NCBI RefSeq assembly: GCF_002243345.2
Contig: NZ_CP022655.2
Span: 5,450,001 to 5,514,000 of the forward strand
Origin: Paenibacillus sp. RUD330
Lineage (GTDB): Bacteria > Bacillota > Bacilli > Paenibacillales > Paenibacillaceae
Reading direction: 5' to 3'
Length of the DNA: 64,000 nucleotides
Shown here one piece after another: positions 16,163-23,949 of this stretch. Under the pieces are notes generated by a model. The model had not been told where the DNA came from, ran no database searches, and saw nothing but the letters and a program-made list of their open reading frames with translations. The position numbers and the translations under genes are program-made. Position 1 is the stretch's first letter. Each line of letters opens with the position of its first letter.

Positions 16163-16630
16163 TCAGTATTCTCCTTTAATGACGAAGAACGTGCCACGTA
16201 TGGTCCCGGCCAGCTTGGACTTCTGTCTGGCAAATTTGAACTTCTTCTCCTCCAGCTCCCGGGGTACTTCCATCCCCTCGGACAGCTTGAATCCGACGGC
16301 CCGCTTCTTAGGATCATCCACCGTATACATGACGTTGATCGCCAGGCCATCCTCATAAAAGACGAAGGCCCATTTGATGTTTTCCACTTGAAAACGCGAG
16401 GTTTCCAGAGGCTTGGCCGCAAACTCGATCCCTCGCTCTTCTTTCAAGACCCGCCTCACGTAATCAAGCGTCTCCTGGCTGTCGCCGGCTGACACGACCG
16501 TGAATTCGTGCTTGTATTTATTCATGAAGTAGCGGGCTTCATTGGCGCGCAATCCCGCAAGCGCTTCTGCAACCGGCGAGGATTCCAAACCAGCCGTGGA
16601 CACGTTTTTGAAATCAACGATAGGGGACAT
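16163..16630 (-). CDS. Conserved hypothetical protein
   Basis: I do not recognise the family. The 155-residue product has no signal peptide or membrane helix and reads as a compact alpha/beta protein, with a central MNKYKHEFTVVSAGDSQETL segment (about residue 36) and strands such as WAFVFYEDGLAINVMYTVDD. Start ATG 16630 has AAAGGAGGA. A decayed copy of the central segment lies at 13545-13649, so the family has been duplicated locally. It lies 24 nt downstream of the GyrI-like gene on the same strand and is probably co-transcribed. Confidence 0.7.
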   Translation of the reverse strand: MSPIVDFKNVSTAGLESSPVAEALAGLRANEARYFMNKYKHEFTVVSAGDSQETLDYVRRVLKEERGIEFAAKPLETSRFQVENIKWAFVFYEDGLAINVMYTVDDPKKRAVGFKLSEGMEVPRELEEKKFKFARQKSKLAGTIRGTFFVIKGEY

Positions 16631-16654
16631 TCCGCATTCCTCCTTTGGTCTTGT

Positions 16655-17137
16655 TTACTTCTTCACAACCGGAATCCACATTTCTCCATATACCACGCCA
16701 TCTCGCCGCCCCATCTCAACCGTTGCATTAGGTCCGCCGACATAGGCGTACTGATCGGCTGCCGGCAAGACCTGGCCAAAGGCAATGCCGGTGAGGGTGC
16801 CGCTCAACTCATCAGCCGTCTTCCCTTCGCCTTTAACGACGAGATAGTGTCCCTTGGGAAATTGGATCACTCTGTGTTCTTCGGGCACCGATGAATCCGT
16901 CATGACGCCGGCATAATGCATCATCTTGTGATTCACCGCTTCGTTGACGGCAAAAATATAGTCGTTCGCCGCAATTGCCTTTAACGTGTCCAGCCTTCCA
17001 TCCTGCTCCACTGCCCGCCAAAAGCTTTCCTTCTCCTTGTTGATGCCGGCATAGTCCGTGTAATCGCTCTTCAGCTCTGTTCCAATCCCAAGCACGATAA
17101 AACCGTCTTTTTCCTCAAAAGCATGCGCAGCCATCAT
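16655..17137 (-). CDS. GyrI-like effector-binding domain protein
   Basis: The 160-residue product looks like a stand-alone GyrI-like (AraC-type effector-binding) domain, the SHS2-duplicated fold that binds small hydrophobic ligands. Visible marks are HYAGVMTDSS in the first half, the FPKGHYLVVKGEG strand near residue 97 and the closing GEMWIPVVKK. There is no DNA-binding domain. It is divergent from a WYL-type regulator, a common pairing, and probably part of the same response. The target compound is unknown. Confidence 0.75.
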   Translation of the reverse strand: MMAAHAFEEKDGFIVLGIGTELKSDYTDYAGINKEKESFWRAVEQDGRLDTLKAIAANDYIFAVNEAVNHKMMHYAGVMTDSSVPEEHRVIQFPKGHYLVVKGEGKTADELSGTLTGIAFGQVLPAADQYAYVGGPNATVEMGRRDGVVYGEMWIPVVKK

Positions 17138-17241
17138 CCCAGCTCCCTTTTTTTGAATGGATCCATTGATTTGCTAATGGACTTGATGGGTTTATAATAA
17201 TCATAAATCATGTCAAAATATGAACCTGTTTAGAGGGCCCG

Positions 17242-18201
17242 ATGAAAAAAATAGAACGGATCAACATCATCATGCGGTACATCAACAACCGCGCTCATTT
17301 TACGATTTCGGAAATCATGCGCGAGTTCGACATCTCCCGTTCGACGGCGATTCGGGATATCAGGGAAATTGAAGCGATGGGAATGCCGCTAGTCGCCGAG
17401 GTCGGGAGAGACGGGGGTTATTTTGTGATGCACAACTCCGTCCTGCCCGCTGTCCGCTTTACCGACAATGAGATTAAAGCTCTTTTTATCGCCTTCATGG
17501 CCACGCGGAATCTGCAGCTCCCTTATCTCAAGAGCCGCCATTCCTTGGCGGAAAAACTGCTCGGCCTCATCTCCGAAAACCAGCAGGATGATCTTGTTCG
17601 GTTGAATCAACTGCTGCTCTTCGAAGGCACCAACCCCCACAATCCTGACCTGCTTGATCTATCCGATCTGCCCCATCCGATGTTGGAGCAACTTATCCAA
17701 ACCCTGCTCGCAGACAGCTACTTAGTAGTATCGGTCGAAGAAGGAGGAGTAATACAGTCTTATCCCATCTATCTCATCCGCCTGTATCGTGAAAAAAGCT
17801 CTTGGCAGATCGAAGGCTTCGACCTTGAAGAGGAAAGGAGGAGGATCATTTCTGTCGACAATCTCACCGATGTCAAAACGTACCCCGAAAAAAAGAGAAT
17901 CAGCAGGAAGAAGATCGCCGACCAACTGAGCAAGCAGGCAGAAGCCGTCAATCTCATCCTCGAGCTTGGTCCCAAGGCGATTGCCCAGTTCAAAAAGTAT
18001 CATCCATTGAAAGTGACCCTTTCATACACGAATCCTTATCAAACGACGGCTATTTTGAAAACGTTCATCCATGTTCATCATCCGGACGAAATGGATGAAT
18101 TCACCAATTGGCTGCTTTTCTTGGGTGAAGATATCAAGGCCAGGGAAATACCGAAAGAAGTCGTGGAGGGCCTGCAGGGGAGATTGGATGTGATCCGGTA
18201 A
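17242..18201 (+). CDS. HTH-WYL transcriptional regulator (YafY/DeoR type)
   Basis: The 319-residue product has an N-terminal HTH_11/DeoR-like winged helix (about residues 1-60: MKKIERINIIMRYI, FTISEIMREFDISRSTAIRD, GRDGGYFV) and a WYL-like domain at about 140-225 (YPIYLIRLYREKSSWQIEGF). A C-terminal extension (about 235-319) follows. The W-Y-L triad is replaced, so ligand binding may differ. It is divergent from the GyrI-like gene and probably controls it. Start ATG 17242 follows a weak GAGGG. A 20-bp palindrome follows the gene. Confidence 0.85.
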   Translation: MKKIERINIIMRYINNRAHFTISEIMREFDISRSTAIRDIREIEAMGMPLVAEVGRDGGYFVMHNSVLPAVRFTDNEIKALFIAFMATRNLQLPYLKSRHSLAEKLLGLISENQQDDLVRLNQLLLFEGTNPHNPDLLDLSDLPHPMLEQLIQTLLADSYLVVSVEEGGVIQSYPIYLIRLYREKSSWQIEGFDLEEERRRIISVDNLTDVKTYPEKKRISRKKIADQLSKQAEAVNLILELGPKAIAQFKKYHPLKVTLSYTNPYQTTAILKTFIHVHHPDEMDEFTNWLLFLGEDIKAREIPKEVVEGLQGRLDVIR

Positions 18202-18280
18202 CGCATCCTCGACCGTGCAGCCCAGCCCGCTGCGCATACGGCTCCATCAACGACCTCCCGATTCGTTTGAAATGGCGAAA

Positions 18281-18300
18281 GGAGCTGCCGCGGCAGCTCC
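18281..18300 (+). terminator. Perfect 20-bp palindrome after the WYL gene
   Basis: GGAGCTGCCG is followed directly by its reverse complement CGGCAGCTCC, then TTTGTC. A hairpin terminator with a weak U-tract is the likely role. Confidence 0.55.
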
Positions 18301-18432
18301 TTTGTCGTCCGATCGTCGGAGGGATCAAACTCATTTGCGCCTTTGCCGCCGACGATGCCCGGTTGCTTGAGTACGGCGACTGCACCTTTCGCCCGCAAGG
18401 AGCCGAATCAGGTCGGCCATTTGTGAAGAGGA

Positions 18433-19353
18433 TCATTTCAGCTCATAATAATCCATCGTCGAGGTCTCAACAAAACCGCAGGATTGATAAAGCCGGAGCG
18501 CATTGGCGTTTTCCACGGCCACTTGCAGCATAATGTCCCCTGCGTTCGCTTCCTTCAGCTTCTCTATCGCCTTCAAGAGAACCGCTCTTCCATATCCCTT
18601 GCCACGATGCTCGGGCAGAACGCCCAGACCGTAGATGCCTCCAATGCCGGGCGACAGCTGGGTATGGACTTTCCCGATGATCTGCTGGCCGACTTCCGCA
18701 AGATAGACCGTCATGCCCCTCTTCTCTTCCTCTTCAGGCAGGATCATCCCTTCCGCCAGTCCGCTTTTCTCCTCTTCCCCTGGGTGGTCTCCAAAATAGA
18801 TCGCATTCTGCCTGTGAATCTCCCACGCATCGGCATTCGTCGCCTTCCGAATTATAATGCGCTCTAAATTAGGGTGCGTCTCCGGCTGATTGCCACGAAG
18901 AAACATTTCATGCTCCGAGTGATGGTATGTTGCTCCAGTTCCCCGGATGAAGGCTTGCCCGGCTTCTGACTTGCGTTCGCTCAAGAGAAGCATCGGTCGG
19001 GATCGGCGTCCCCGCTCTGCCATAACCAGCCTGCCAAGTGTCCCAAATACACCCTGAAGCCTGTATTCGGGGTGCACCATTCCATTCACCTCGAGCGGAG
19101 CTCCTGCGCCCCCGAACCCGCAAATTCCCATATAGCCGATCAACTCATGTCCGTCGAAGTACATGAATTCATTGATCTGGCGGATTCCGCTGGAATCCCT
19201 CCCTGAATGTACACCAAGCTTGTAGTCCAGCTCGAGCTTCAGCGCCGTCTCATCTACGCGGATGCAACGTTCCTGGAGGCTGTTGATCAAGTCGTAGTCT
19301 TCTTGGCCGATTCCTTCTCTGAGCTTCAACCACGGGTTACGGATTGGCTTCAT
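18433..19353 (-). CDS. GNAT-family N-acetyltransferase, two GNAT halves
   Basis: The 306-residue product has a C-terminal GNAT domain (about residues 180-306) with the acetyl-CoA loop GLGVLPEHRGKGYGRAVL and the closing NALRLYQSCGFVE. A degenerate N-terminal GNAT half (about 50-150) reads NGMVHPEYRLQGVFGTL. Tandem GNAT proteins transfer acetyl groups to amines, but the acceptor cannot be read. Start ATG 19353 has GGAGGG; the longer open frame lacks support. Two small open frames with good signals lie directly upstream. Confidence 0.85.
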   Translation of the reverse strand: MKPIRNPWLKLREGIGQEDYDLINSLQERCIRVDETALKLELDYKLGVHSGRDSSGIRQINEFMYFDGHELIGYMGICGFGGAGAPLEVNGMVHPEYRLQGVFGTLGRLVMAERGRRSRPMLLLSERKSEAGQAFIRGTGATYHHSEHEMFLRGNQPETHPNLERIIIRKATNADAWEIHRQNAIYFGDHPGEEEKSGLAEGMILPEEEEKRGMTVYLAEVGQQIIGKVHTQLSPGIGGIYGLGVLPEHRGKGYGRAVLLKAIEKLKEANAGDIMLQVAVENANALRLYQSCGFVETSTMDYYELK

Positions 19354-19384
19354 TATGTACCCTCCTCTGATCCGGTTGTGATGC

Positions 19385-19519
19385 TCAATAACCCACCGAT
19401 TTCCGTCCAGTAAGAATATTTTCCTGAAGAAAATCACTGCCTCTGTTTTTATACCAAACCATTGCGCTGAAAGCATCCTGGATGTCATAAAATGAAATGA
19501 TTCTCTCCAGATCGATCAT
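19385..19519 (-). CDS. Small ORF, 44 residues, coupled to the one before it
   Basis: Starts at ATG 19519, overlapping the stop of the preceding small ORF (ATGA), and ends 31 nt before the GNAT gene. The peptide reads like real protein (RIISFYDIQDAFSAM, then YKNRGSDFLQEN) but I recognise no family. It could be the tail of a broken larger gene. Confidence 0.25.
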   Translation of the reverse strand: MIDLERIISFYDIQDAFSAMVWYKNRGSDFLQENILTGRKSVGY

Positions 19520-19656
19520 AGGCCGAATCGATTGATCCCCTTCAAGAACGTCTCGAATCTAGAAGATGTTCCAGAGTCATTCAGCTCAGAGGTATACAAA
19601 CTTGCTCTTCGCAGCGGAGTGCCCGTGGCGGATATCACCTTAAGAATAGAGCTCAT
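19516..19656 (-). CDS. Small ORF, 46 residues, with a strong ribosome binding site
   Basis: ATG 19656 is preceded by AAGGAGGAG with 7-nt spacing, one of the best sites in the window. The peptide begins MSSILKVISATGTPLRRASL and has no membrane segment. No family recognised. It overlaps the next small ORF by 4 nt. Confidence 0.35.
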   Translation of the reverse strand: MSSILKVISATGTPLRRASLYTSELNDSGTSSRFETFLKGINRFGL

Positions 19657-19849
19657 ATGGCGTCTCCTCCTTGACTACAATGAGCAACTCCCCTTCTGCA
19701 AAACGAAAGAGCTTGCGATGGAAAAAGCTAAACAATCCGACAAGCCGCAACGAGGATACCGGATTCGGCGCGTTGTTGCGATTCTTATCACTCCAATTAC
19801 GATATGATAGCTTTCTCTGTAAGCGACATTTCCTTGCCCTCAAAATGAA

Positions 19850-20266
19850 TTAATAGGAATGAATATCGTCGAAATGACTCAAAAGGCGCTGCTCCAGCCC
19901 TTTTTCGTCTGTTGTTAGTTCCTGCATGATCGGAATGCTCATATCGGTATTGGGATTGTATTTAAGGCCCCAGTGCATCATGGCAAATACGACCGGGAAT
20001 AGATCAAGTGCCTTTTGTGTCGGCCGGTACATCGTTTGGGCACGGTTGGACTCGCCTTCAATCTTGACGAGAAGGCCTGCTTCAACGAGGGATTGGAGCC
20101 GTGCGCTCAAAATATTGGTTGAGATATGCTCGCGTGAAGCAAGAAACTCGCGATAATGCCGCTTGTTGTGAATGAGGACGTCACGAAGTATGACAAGGCT
20201 CCATGGGTCTCCCCATATATCGAGCGCATATACGATTGGACAAACTGTGGAAGCTCGCTTTTTCAT
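19850..20266 (-). CDS. HxlR-family transcriptional regulator
   Basis: The 138-residue product is an HxlR/MarR-like winged helix. STVCPIVYALDIWGDPWSLV keeps the conserved Cys9 that can act as a redox or electrophile sensor. Then come HYREFLASREHISTNILSARLQ (recognition region, read as two pieces) and LVEAGLLVKIEG (wing). It is divergent from the SRPBCC gene at 20402-20875. The intergenic region holds two palindromes typical of HxlR operators, so it probably controls itself and that gene. Confidence 0.88.
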   Translation of the reverse strand: MKKRASTVCPIVYALDIWGDPWSLVILRDVLIHNKRHYREFLASREHISTNILSARLQSLVEAGLLVKIEGESNRAQTMYRPTQKALDLFPVVFAMMHWGLKYNPNTDMSIPIMQELTTDEKGLEQRLLSHFDDIHSY

Positions 20267-20286
20267 AACCTAATTATACGAACTGT

Positions 20287-20303
20287 ACTTGCATTCTGCA
20301 AGT
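20287..20303. promoter_or_regulatory. HxlR operator 1
   Basis: ACTTGCA-TTC-TGCAAGT: perfect 7-base arms, 21 nt from the hxlR-type start codon. Confidence 0.7.
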
Positions 20304-20328
20304 TGGCGGCGAGCATGATTTCAACTAT

Positions 20329-20349
20329 GTACTTGCATTTTACAAGTAC
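20329..20349. promoter_or_regulatory. HxlR operator 2
   Basis: Arms GTACTTG and CAAGTAC are perfect over 7 bases with a 7-nt spacer. The shared ACTTGCATT links it to operator 1, and it faces the SRPBCC gene. Confidence 0.7.
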
Positions 20350-20401
20350 AAATTCTATACTCGACTTGAAAGATCACAAATACCGAGAGGGGAATCCTGA
20401 A

Positions 20402-20875
20402 ATGGATCAAAATTTGCGCCTTTCTTTTACGGTAGACCAAAGCCCCGAAGAAGTTTTTGCCGCTATCCTCAACGTCCGCGGATGGTGGTCAGAAGAAGTT
20501 GAAGGCAGAACCGACCAAATCGGCCAATTCAAGTACCATTACCGAGACATTCACCGCAGCACCATCAATATCACAGAACTCGCCCCAAATGAAAAGGTAG
20601 TTTGGCACATCGTGGACAACTACTTCAACTTCGTAGAGGACAAGAGCGAGTGGACGGGTACAGACATTGTCTTTGACATCATCAAAGGGGAAGGCAAAAC
20701 AGAAGTTCGCTTTACCCATGTAGGCCTCGTTCCCTCTTACGAATGCTACTCTGTCTGTTCAGACTCCTGGGGCACCTACATAAATGGCAGCCTACGCGAC
20801 TTAATTGCGAAGGGGAAAGGCAAGCCCAACCAAAACGAACAAATTGTTACCAGACACCGCTTGGAAAACTCTTAA
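20402..20875 (+). CDS. SRPBCC (AHSA1-like) domain protein
   Basis: The 157-residue product is a START-fold protein: LRLSFTVDQSPEEVFAAILN, VRGWWSEEVEG, a KYHYRDIHRSTINITEL beta region, and TEVRFTHVGLVPSYEC before the long C-terminal helix. Start ATG 20402 has GAGAGGGG; the open frame upstream runs through the operator region and is not coding. It is divergent from the HxlR gene with two operators between. The ligand is unknown; such pairs often respond to solvents or electrophiles. Confidence 0.85.
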   Translation: MDQNLRLSFTVDQSPEEVFAAILNVRGWWSEEVEGRTDQIGQFKYHYRDIHRSTINITELAPNEKVVWHIVDNYFNFVEDKSEWTGTDIVFDIIKGEGKTEVRFTHVGLVPSYECYSVCSDSWGTYINGSLRDLIAKGKGKPNQNEQIVTRHRLENS

Positions 20876-20933
20876 AGACACCCTCCCGAACCTAGTCAGA
20901 AGCCCCGCTCTTTGTCATCTATCGGCGAAAACA

Positions 20934-20957
20934 ACGGGCGGGAATGAGCCCGTCTTT
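20934..20957. terminator. Weak hairpin between convergent SRPBCC and DinB genes
   Basis: ACGGGC and GCCCGT enclose an 8-nt loop and are followed by CTTTG. It lies between two convergent genes and may serve both. Confidence 0.45.
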
Positions 20958-20965
20958 GCACAACC

Positions 20966-21562
20966 TCATGCATGCGCTTGCCTCCAAGCGTCGACCAGCC
21001 GCTTCTTCTGCAGCAGATGATGGCGGTAGTGCATCTCGATCAGTTGGAACCATTCGAGCGCATTCAAGCCGCCGAGGCGCGGGTGAACAACCGTATTCTG
21101 CACACGCTCGAATGCTGTCCCCTTGCCGGGCTCCGACAGGTCTTGGGCAACCGGATCAAAAGCCGCCGCCACCATCGGCTCGATTCCGGTCATCCGACTC
21201 ACCGTATCGCGCAGCCCGTCAACGATTTGCTCCTTGCTTTCCGGCTGCGGCGGCGTGTACTGAGGCGATGGGGGAACCTGAATGCGCTCTGCCGGAAAGC
21301 TTCCCGCCTTGAACATTGCCTCCCCCTGCTGTGTCTTGCCTGTAGGAGAACCTTCCGGATCGCCATTCGGCGCAAGGCACAGCTCTACATTCCGCAAATG
21401 CATAAACTGCGCGGAGCGGATCAGATGCATATGCATCTGACCAAGCGACCATTCCGCTGCCGCAGGCTTCCATAACAGCTGCTCGAGACTGAAGTTCTCC
21501 AATTCCTGAATATATCCATTCACGGTGTCCTCGAACTTGCGCAACGTTTCCTTTGTATCCAC
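20966..21562 (-). CDS. DinB-family protein
   Basis: The 198-residue product is a four-helix DinB/YfiT-like metal-binding protein. Visible marks are WSLGQMHMHLIRSAQFMHLR (the first His ligand near residue 45) and ALEWFQLIEMHYRHHLLQKK at the C-terminus (the two-His HxxxH site). DinB proteins are divalent-metal enzymes, often thiol transferases, whose substrates are mostly unknown. It lies 64 nt downstream of a WYL regulator on the same strand, suggesting an operon. Confidence 0.85.
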   Translation of the reverse strand: MDTKETLRKFEDTVNGYIQELENFSLEQLLWKPAAAEWSLGQMHMHLIRSAQFMHLRNVELCLAPNGDPEGSPTGKTQQGEAMFKAGSFPAERIQVPPSPQYTPPQPESKEQIVDGLRDTVSRMTGIEPMVAAAFDPVAQDLSEPGKGTAFERVQNTVVHPRLGGLNALEWFQLIEMHYRHHLLQKKRLVDAWRQAHA

Positions 21563-21626
21563 TGCCGAACCACTCCTTTGAACTGAGTTGGCTCAAGCAT
21601 ACAACATGGCTCCTGACACAAGTGTG

Positions 21627-22574
21627 TCAGTACCTCTTCCGCATGTTTTCGATTTCTGCGCGCATTCGATCCCGCAGCGATTCCGGCTCGAGAACGTGCA
21701 CCGCTGCTCCCCAGCCGAGCGTCCACTGAAGCAGGTCCTCGATCCGCCGGACGCGGAACGTCGCCAGCCAGCCTTCCTCCCGCGGCTCGAACGTTTCCAT
21801 ATAGAAGTTGTCCGCTCCCTGAACCAGGTCCGCGACAGCCGGATCGACCCGCATCCGTACGATAACGTTCCGGTCGTCCGCAGGCCGCCGGTCCTGAAGG
21901 CTGAAGCCGGGAAGGACTTCAAAAGAGGCTTCAAGTACGATGAGCTCATTCATGCGGGACAGCCGAAAGTGGCGAATGTCGCCCCTTAGTCCGCAGAACG
22001 CGACAAGCATCCACGTCCCCTGAGAAAAAACGAGACCGTAAGGGTCAGCCGTACGCTCACTGTGGCGACTTCCATCCGGTCCCGGCAGGTTTTTTGAATA
22101 GTGGAAATGAATCTTGCGCTTCTGCACAATCGCCCGTCGCAGCTGCTCGAACGTCTCCTTCTCCTTCCCGAGTGTTCGGGCCGTTCTATCGCTCAGCAGC
22201 CGGATCGCCGACCGCAGCCGGGCCGTTTCCTCGAGTACATTCTCCGGCAAGATGGCCTCGATCTTCTCCTGCGAGCTGCGGGCGCTCGAGCCGTACTCCG
22301 CGTCCAGCCTCAGTTCCACGAAGTCCGCCCCGACGAGCAGCGCTGTCGCTTCCTCCGCCGTGAAGCTCACGGGGGGAAGAAAGTAACCCCCCATCAGGGA
22401 GTAGCCTACGCCCGTCGCACCTGCCACCGGAACGCCCATTTCGCTAAGCGCTTGCATGTCGCGGTAAATCGTACGGACGCTCGTCTCGAACCGGCCGGCC
22501 AGATCCTCGGCTCGCAGCACTCCCTTGCGCTGCAGCTCAATGACGATCGCCAACATCCGATCGGTTTTGTTCAT
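21627..22574 (-). CDS. HTH-WYL transcriptional regulator (YafY type)
   Basis: The 315-residue product has the standard layout: winged helix (residues 1-60; KGVLRAEDLAGRFETSVRTI, YRDMQALSEMGVPV, GVGYSLMGGYFLPP) and a WYL domain at about 135-215 (ADPYGLVFSQGTWMLVAFC, RHFRLSRM). A WCX C-terminal domain (about 230-315) follows. Start ATG 22574 has AAGGATG upstream. Probably co-transcribed with the DinB gene. WYL domains bind ligands, often nucleotides or ssDNA; this one is unknown. Confidence 0.88.
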   Translation of the reverse strand: MNKTDRMLAIVIELQRKGVLRAEDLAGRFETSVRTIYRDMQALSEMGVPVAGATGVGYSLMGGYFLPPVSFTAEEATALLVGADFVELRLDAEYGSSARSSQEKIEAILPENVLEETARLRSAIRLLSDRTARTLGKEKETFEQLRRAIVQKRKIHFHYSKNLPGPDGSRHSERTADPYGLVFSQGTWMLVAFCGLRGDIRHFRLSRMNELIVLEASFEVLPGFSLQDRRPADDRNVIVRMRVDPAVADLVQGADNFYMETFEPREEGWLATFRVRRIEDLLQWTLGWGAAVHVLEPESLRDRMRAEIENMRKRY

Positions 22575-22703
22575 TGCTGCCCACATCCTTTGTCCTGCCC
22601 TGCTTTTGTCTACTATATCGCTATCTCGGAGGTTTGTCTGCAAGTGGAATTCTGTCAGATGTTGACGCGGAAATGGCATCCTGAAGCTTCTGCAATTGCC
22701 TAG

Positions 22704-22865
22704 CGCTTGGACACCTTACTGGAAGTTATTTATGCAGCTTGTGGAAACGGTCGGGAGGTGCTTGCGGGAGCGGTTTCGCGTCGCAAGGGTCTAGTGGATG
22801 AGGCGATTTATCTGGGAAGACTCCTTTTGAAGCATATGCCCGACGAAATGCTATATCATATATAG
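22704..22865 (+). pseudogene. Fragment of a DUF6596-type ECF sigma factor gene
   Basis: A 53-residue stretch after an in-frame stop reads RLDTLLEVIYAACGNG and then LVDEAIYLGRLLLKHMPDE before a stop codon. That matches the C-terminal domain of large ECF sigma factors (pattern VLxVIYLxFNEG ... EAIRLGRLLxELMPDEPEV). Both ends are missing, so it is a remnant. Confidence 0.55.
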
Positions 22866-22888
22866 GAATAAACCTGCCCTATAGCTAA

Positions 22889-22927
22889 ATAAAGACTGCA
22901 GCCACGCTTTTTAGCCGGCTGCAGTCT
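22889..22927 (-). terminator. Terminator of the RibD-type reductase gene
   Basis: Arms AGACTGCAGCC (22893-22903) and GGCTGCAGTCT (22917-22927) form an 11-bp stem, followed on the minus strand by TTTATTTA. Confidence 0.7.
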
Positions 22928-22976
22928 AGTATTTTAGGCAATCGTTCCCGGTTAGAGCGGAGCACCTTGTAAGGGA

Positions 22977-23546
22977 CTACTTCTCCAATTCATAGCGGGT
23001 CGCGATGATGCCCGACTTGAACGTCCGGCTGGACTGCAGCTTGAGCCTGATTTTCTCGACGCCGCCGTGGAAAACCGAAGTTCCGCCTCCGAGGACGACC
23101 GGACAAATCGTCAATAGAAGCTCGTCGATCAGGCCGAGCTCAAGCAGCGTCTTCGCAGCTCCCGGGCTGCCGAAGATAACGAGATTTTTTCCCGGCTCCT
23201 CCTTGAGCGCCTTGATTTGCTCAGCGATATTGTCCTTGATCAGCATCGTATTGTTCCACTCCGCCTTGTCCATCGTGCCGGAAATGACGATCTTCTTAAC
23301 ATCCTGCACCCATTTGGCATGCTCCCTATCGTGCATCGACGCATTCGGATGGTCCAGCACCATGGGCCAGTGGCTCTCCATCATCCGATACGTCGTTCGT
23401 CCATATACAGGAGAGCCCACTTCGGCTACGACCTCCTCGGCGTACTTCTCCATCTCTTCGTTATAGGGAATCCAATCTAGTCCCCCGTTCGAATCCGACG
23501 CATACCCGTCCAGCGATACATGCATGAACAATACGAGTTTTCTCAT
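22977..23546 (-). CDS. Dihydrofolate reductase-fold (RibD C-terminal) protein
   Basis: The 189-residue product opens with KLVLFMHVSLDGYASDSNGG, the DHFR/RibD_C nucleotide-binding start. VYGRTTYRMMESHW follows, then the NADPH-binding IFGSPGAAKTLLELGLIDEL and CPVVLGGGTSVF. It is a stand-alone RibD_C reductase of the YwjB/YyaP type; the substrate is unknown and it is not a housekeeping DHFR. Start ATG 23546 has GGAGGAG. Its promoter is MerR-type and shares its operator with the merR gene at 10620-11108. Confidence 0.85.
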   Translation of the reverse strand: MRKLVLFMHVSLDGYASDSNGGLDWIPYNEEMEKYAEEVVAEVGSPVYGRTTYRMMESHWPMVLDHPNASMHDREHAKWVQDVKKIVISGTMDKAEWNNTMLIKDNIAEQIKALKEEPGKNLVIFGSPGAAKTLLELGLIDELLLTICPVVLGGGTSVFHGGVEKIRLKLQSSRTFKSGIIATRYELEK

Positions 23547-23597
23547 GACTGTTTCTCCTCCGTTTTCGAATTCAATGTTTGTCCTGCTGTTACGTTC

Positions 23598-23628
23598 ACT
23601 ATAAATCATTACGTTGCGTAAGGTTCAA
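23598..23628 (-). promoter_or_regulatory. MerR-type promoter with 19-bp spacer operator
   Basis: On the minus strand TTGAAC and TATAGT are separated by 19 nt, CTTACGCAACGTAATGATT. The spacer core CTTACGC/CGTAATG is nearly the one in front of the merR gene at 11152-11182. Confidence 0.75.
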
Positions 23629-23828
23629 GGAGGAATCCATTTTGGAGATCGCCTTTGGTGCAGTCTCTAGCCAGTACCCACAAGGAAGCTTTAAAACGGC
23701 GACAACCGACCGCGGCAAGGATTGGCAATCGTCTATTTTACTTATGAGCTGCTTGTTATCCTTACCTGCTCCCCTTCAGTGATTAATCCCAGCTTTTTAC
23801 CTATTTTAATTGTATAGCAACAATCATT

Positions 23829-23857
23829 TTTCGCCGTCACTTATGATACGGTTCGCC
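23829..23857 (-). repeat. rlmH-type attachment site C (left end of the cassette array)
   Basis: On the minus strand it reads GGC GAA CCG TAT CAT AAG TGA, then CGGCGAAA: codons for G-E-P-Y-H-K plus stop, as at the end of rlmH (54541-55020). Next to it, inside the cassette, lies an imperfect inverted copy (GCATCAT... GGCAAAAT on the plus strand). It is the leftmost copy I found. Confidence 0.8.
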
Positions 23858-23875
23858 GCATCATCTATAGGGCAA

Positions 23876-23906
23876 AATCGAAAGGGCACCTGAATGGGGT
23901 GCCCTT
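23876..23906 (-). terminator. Terminator of the giant SLH-protein gene
   Basis: Arms GGGCACC and GGTGCCC pair across a 7-nt loop. On the minus strand the stem is followed by TTTCGATTTT. It lies between the gene end and att site C. Confidence 0.7.
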
Positions 23907-23949
23907 CGTTGGTACCGTTTGCGTCAAACACGGCCTACCTGCCTTCGTT

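Noticed and set aside
19532-19807. A 91-residue plus-strand ORF between GNAT and HxlR genes
   Set aside because: No ribosome binding site or recognisable motif, and the opposite strand has a better-supported small ORF.
1-23828. Further rlmH-type att sites left of site C
   Set aside because: I looked for the core (GAACCGTATCATAAG-like) and found no convincing copy, but a divergent one could be missed by eye.
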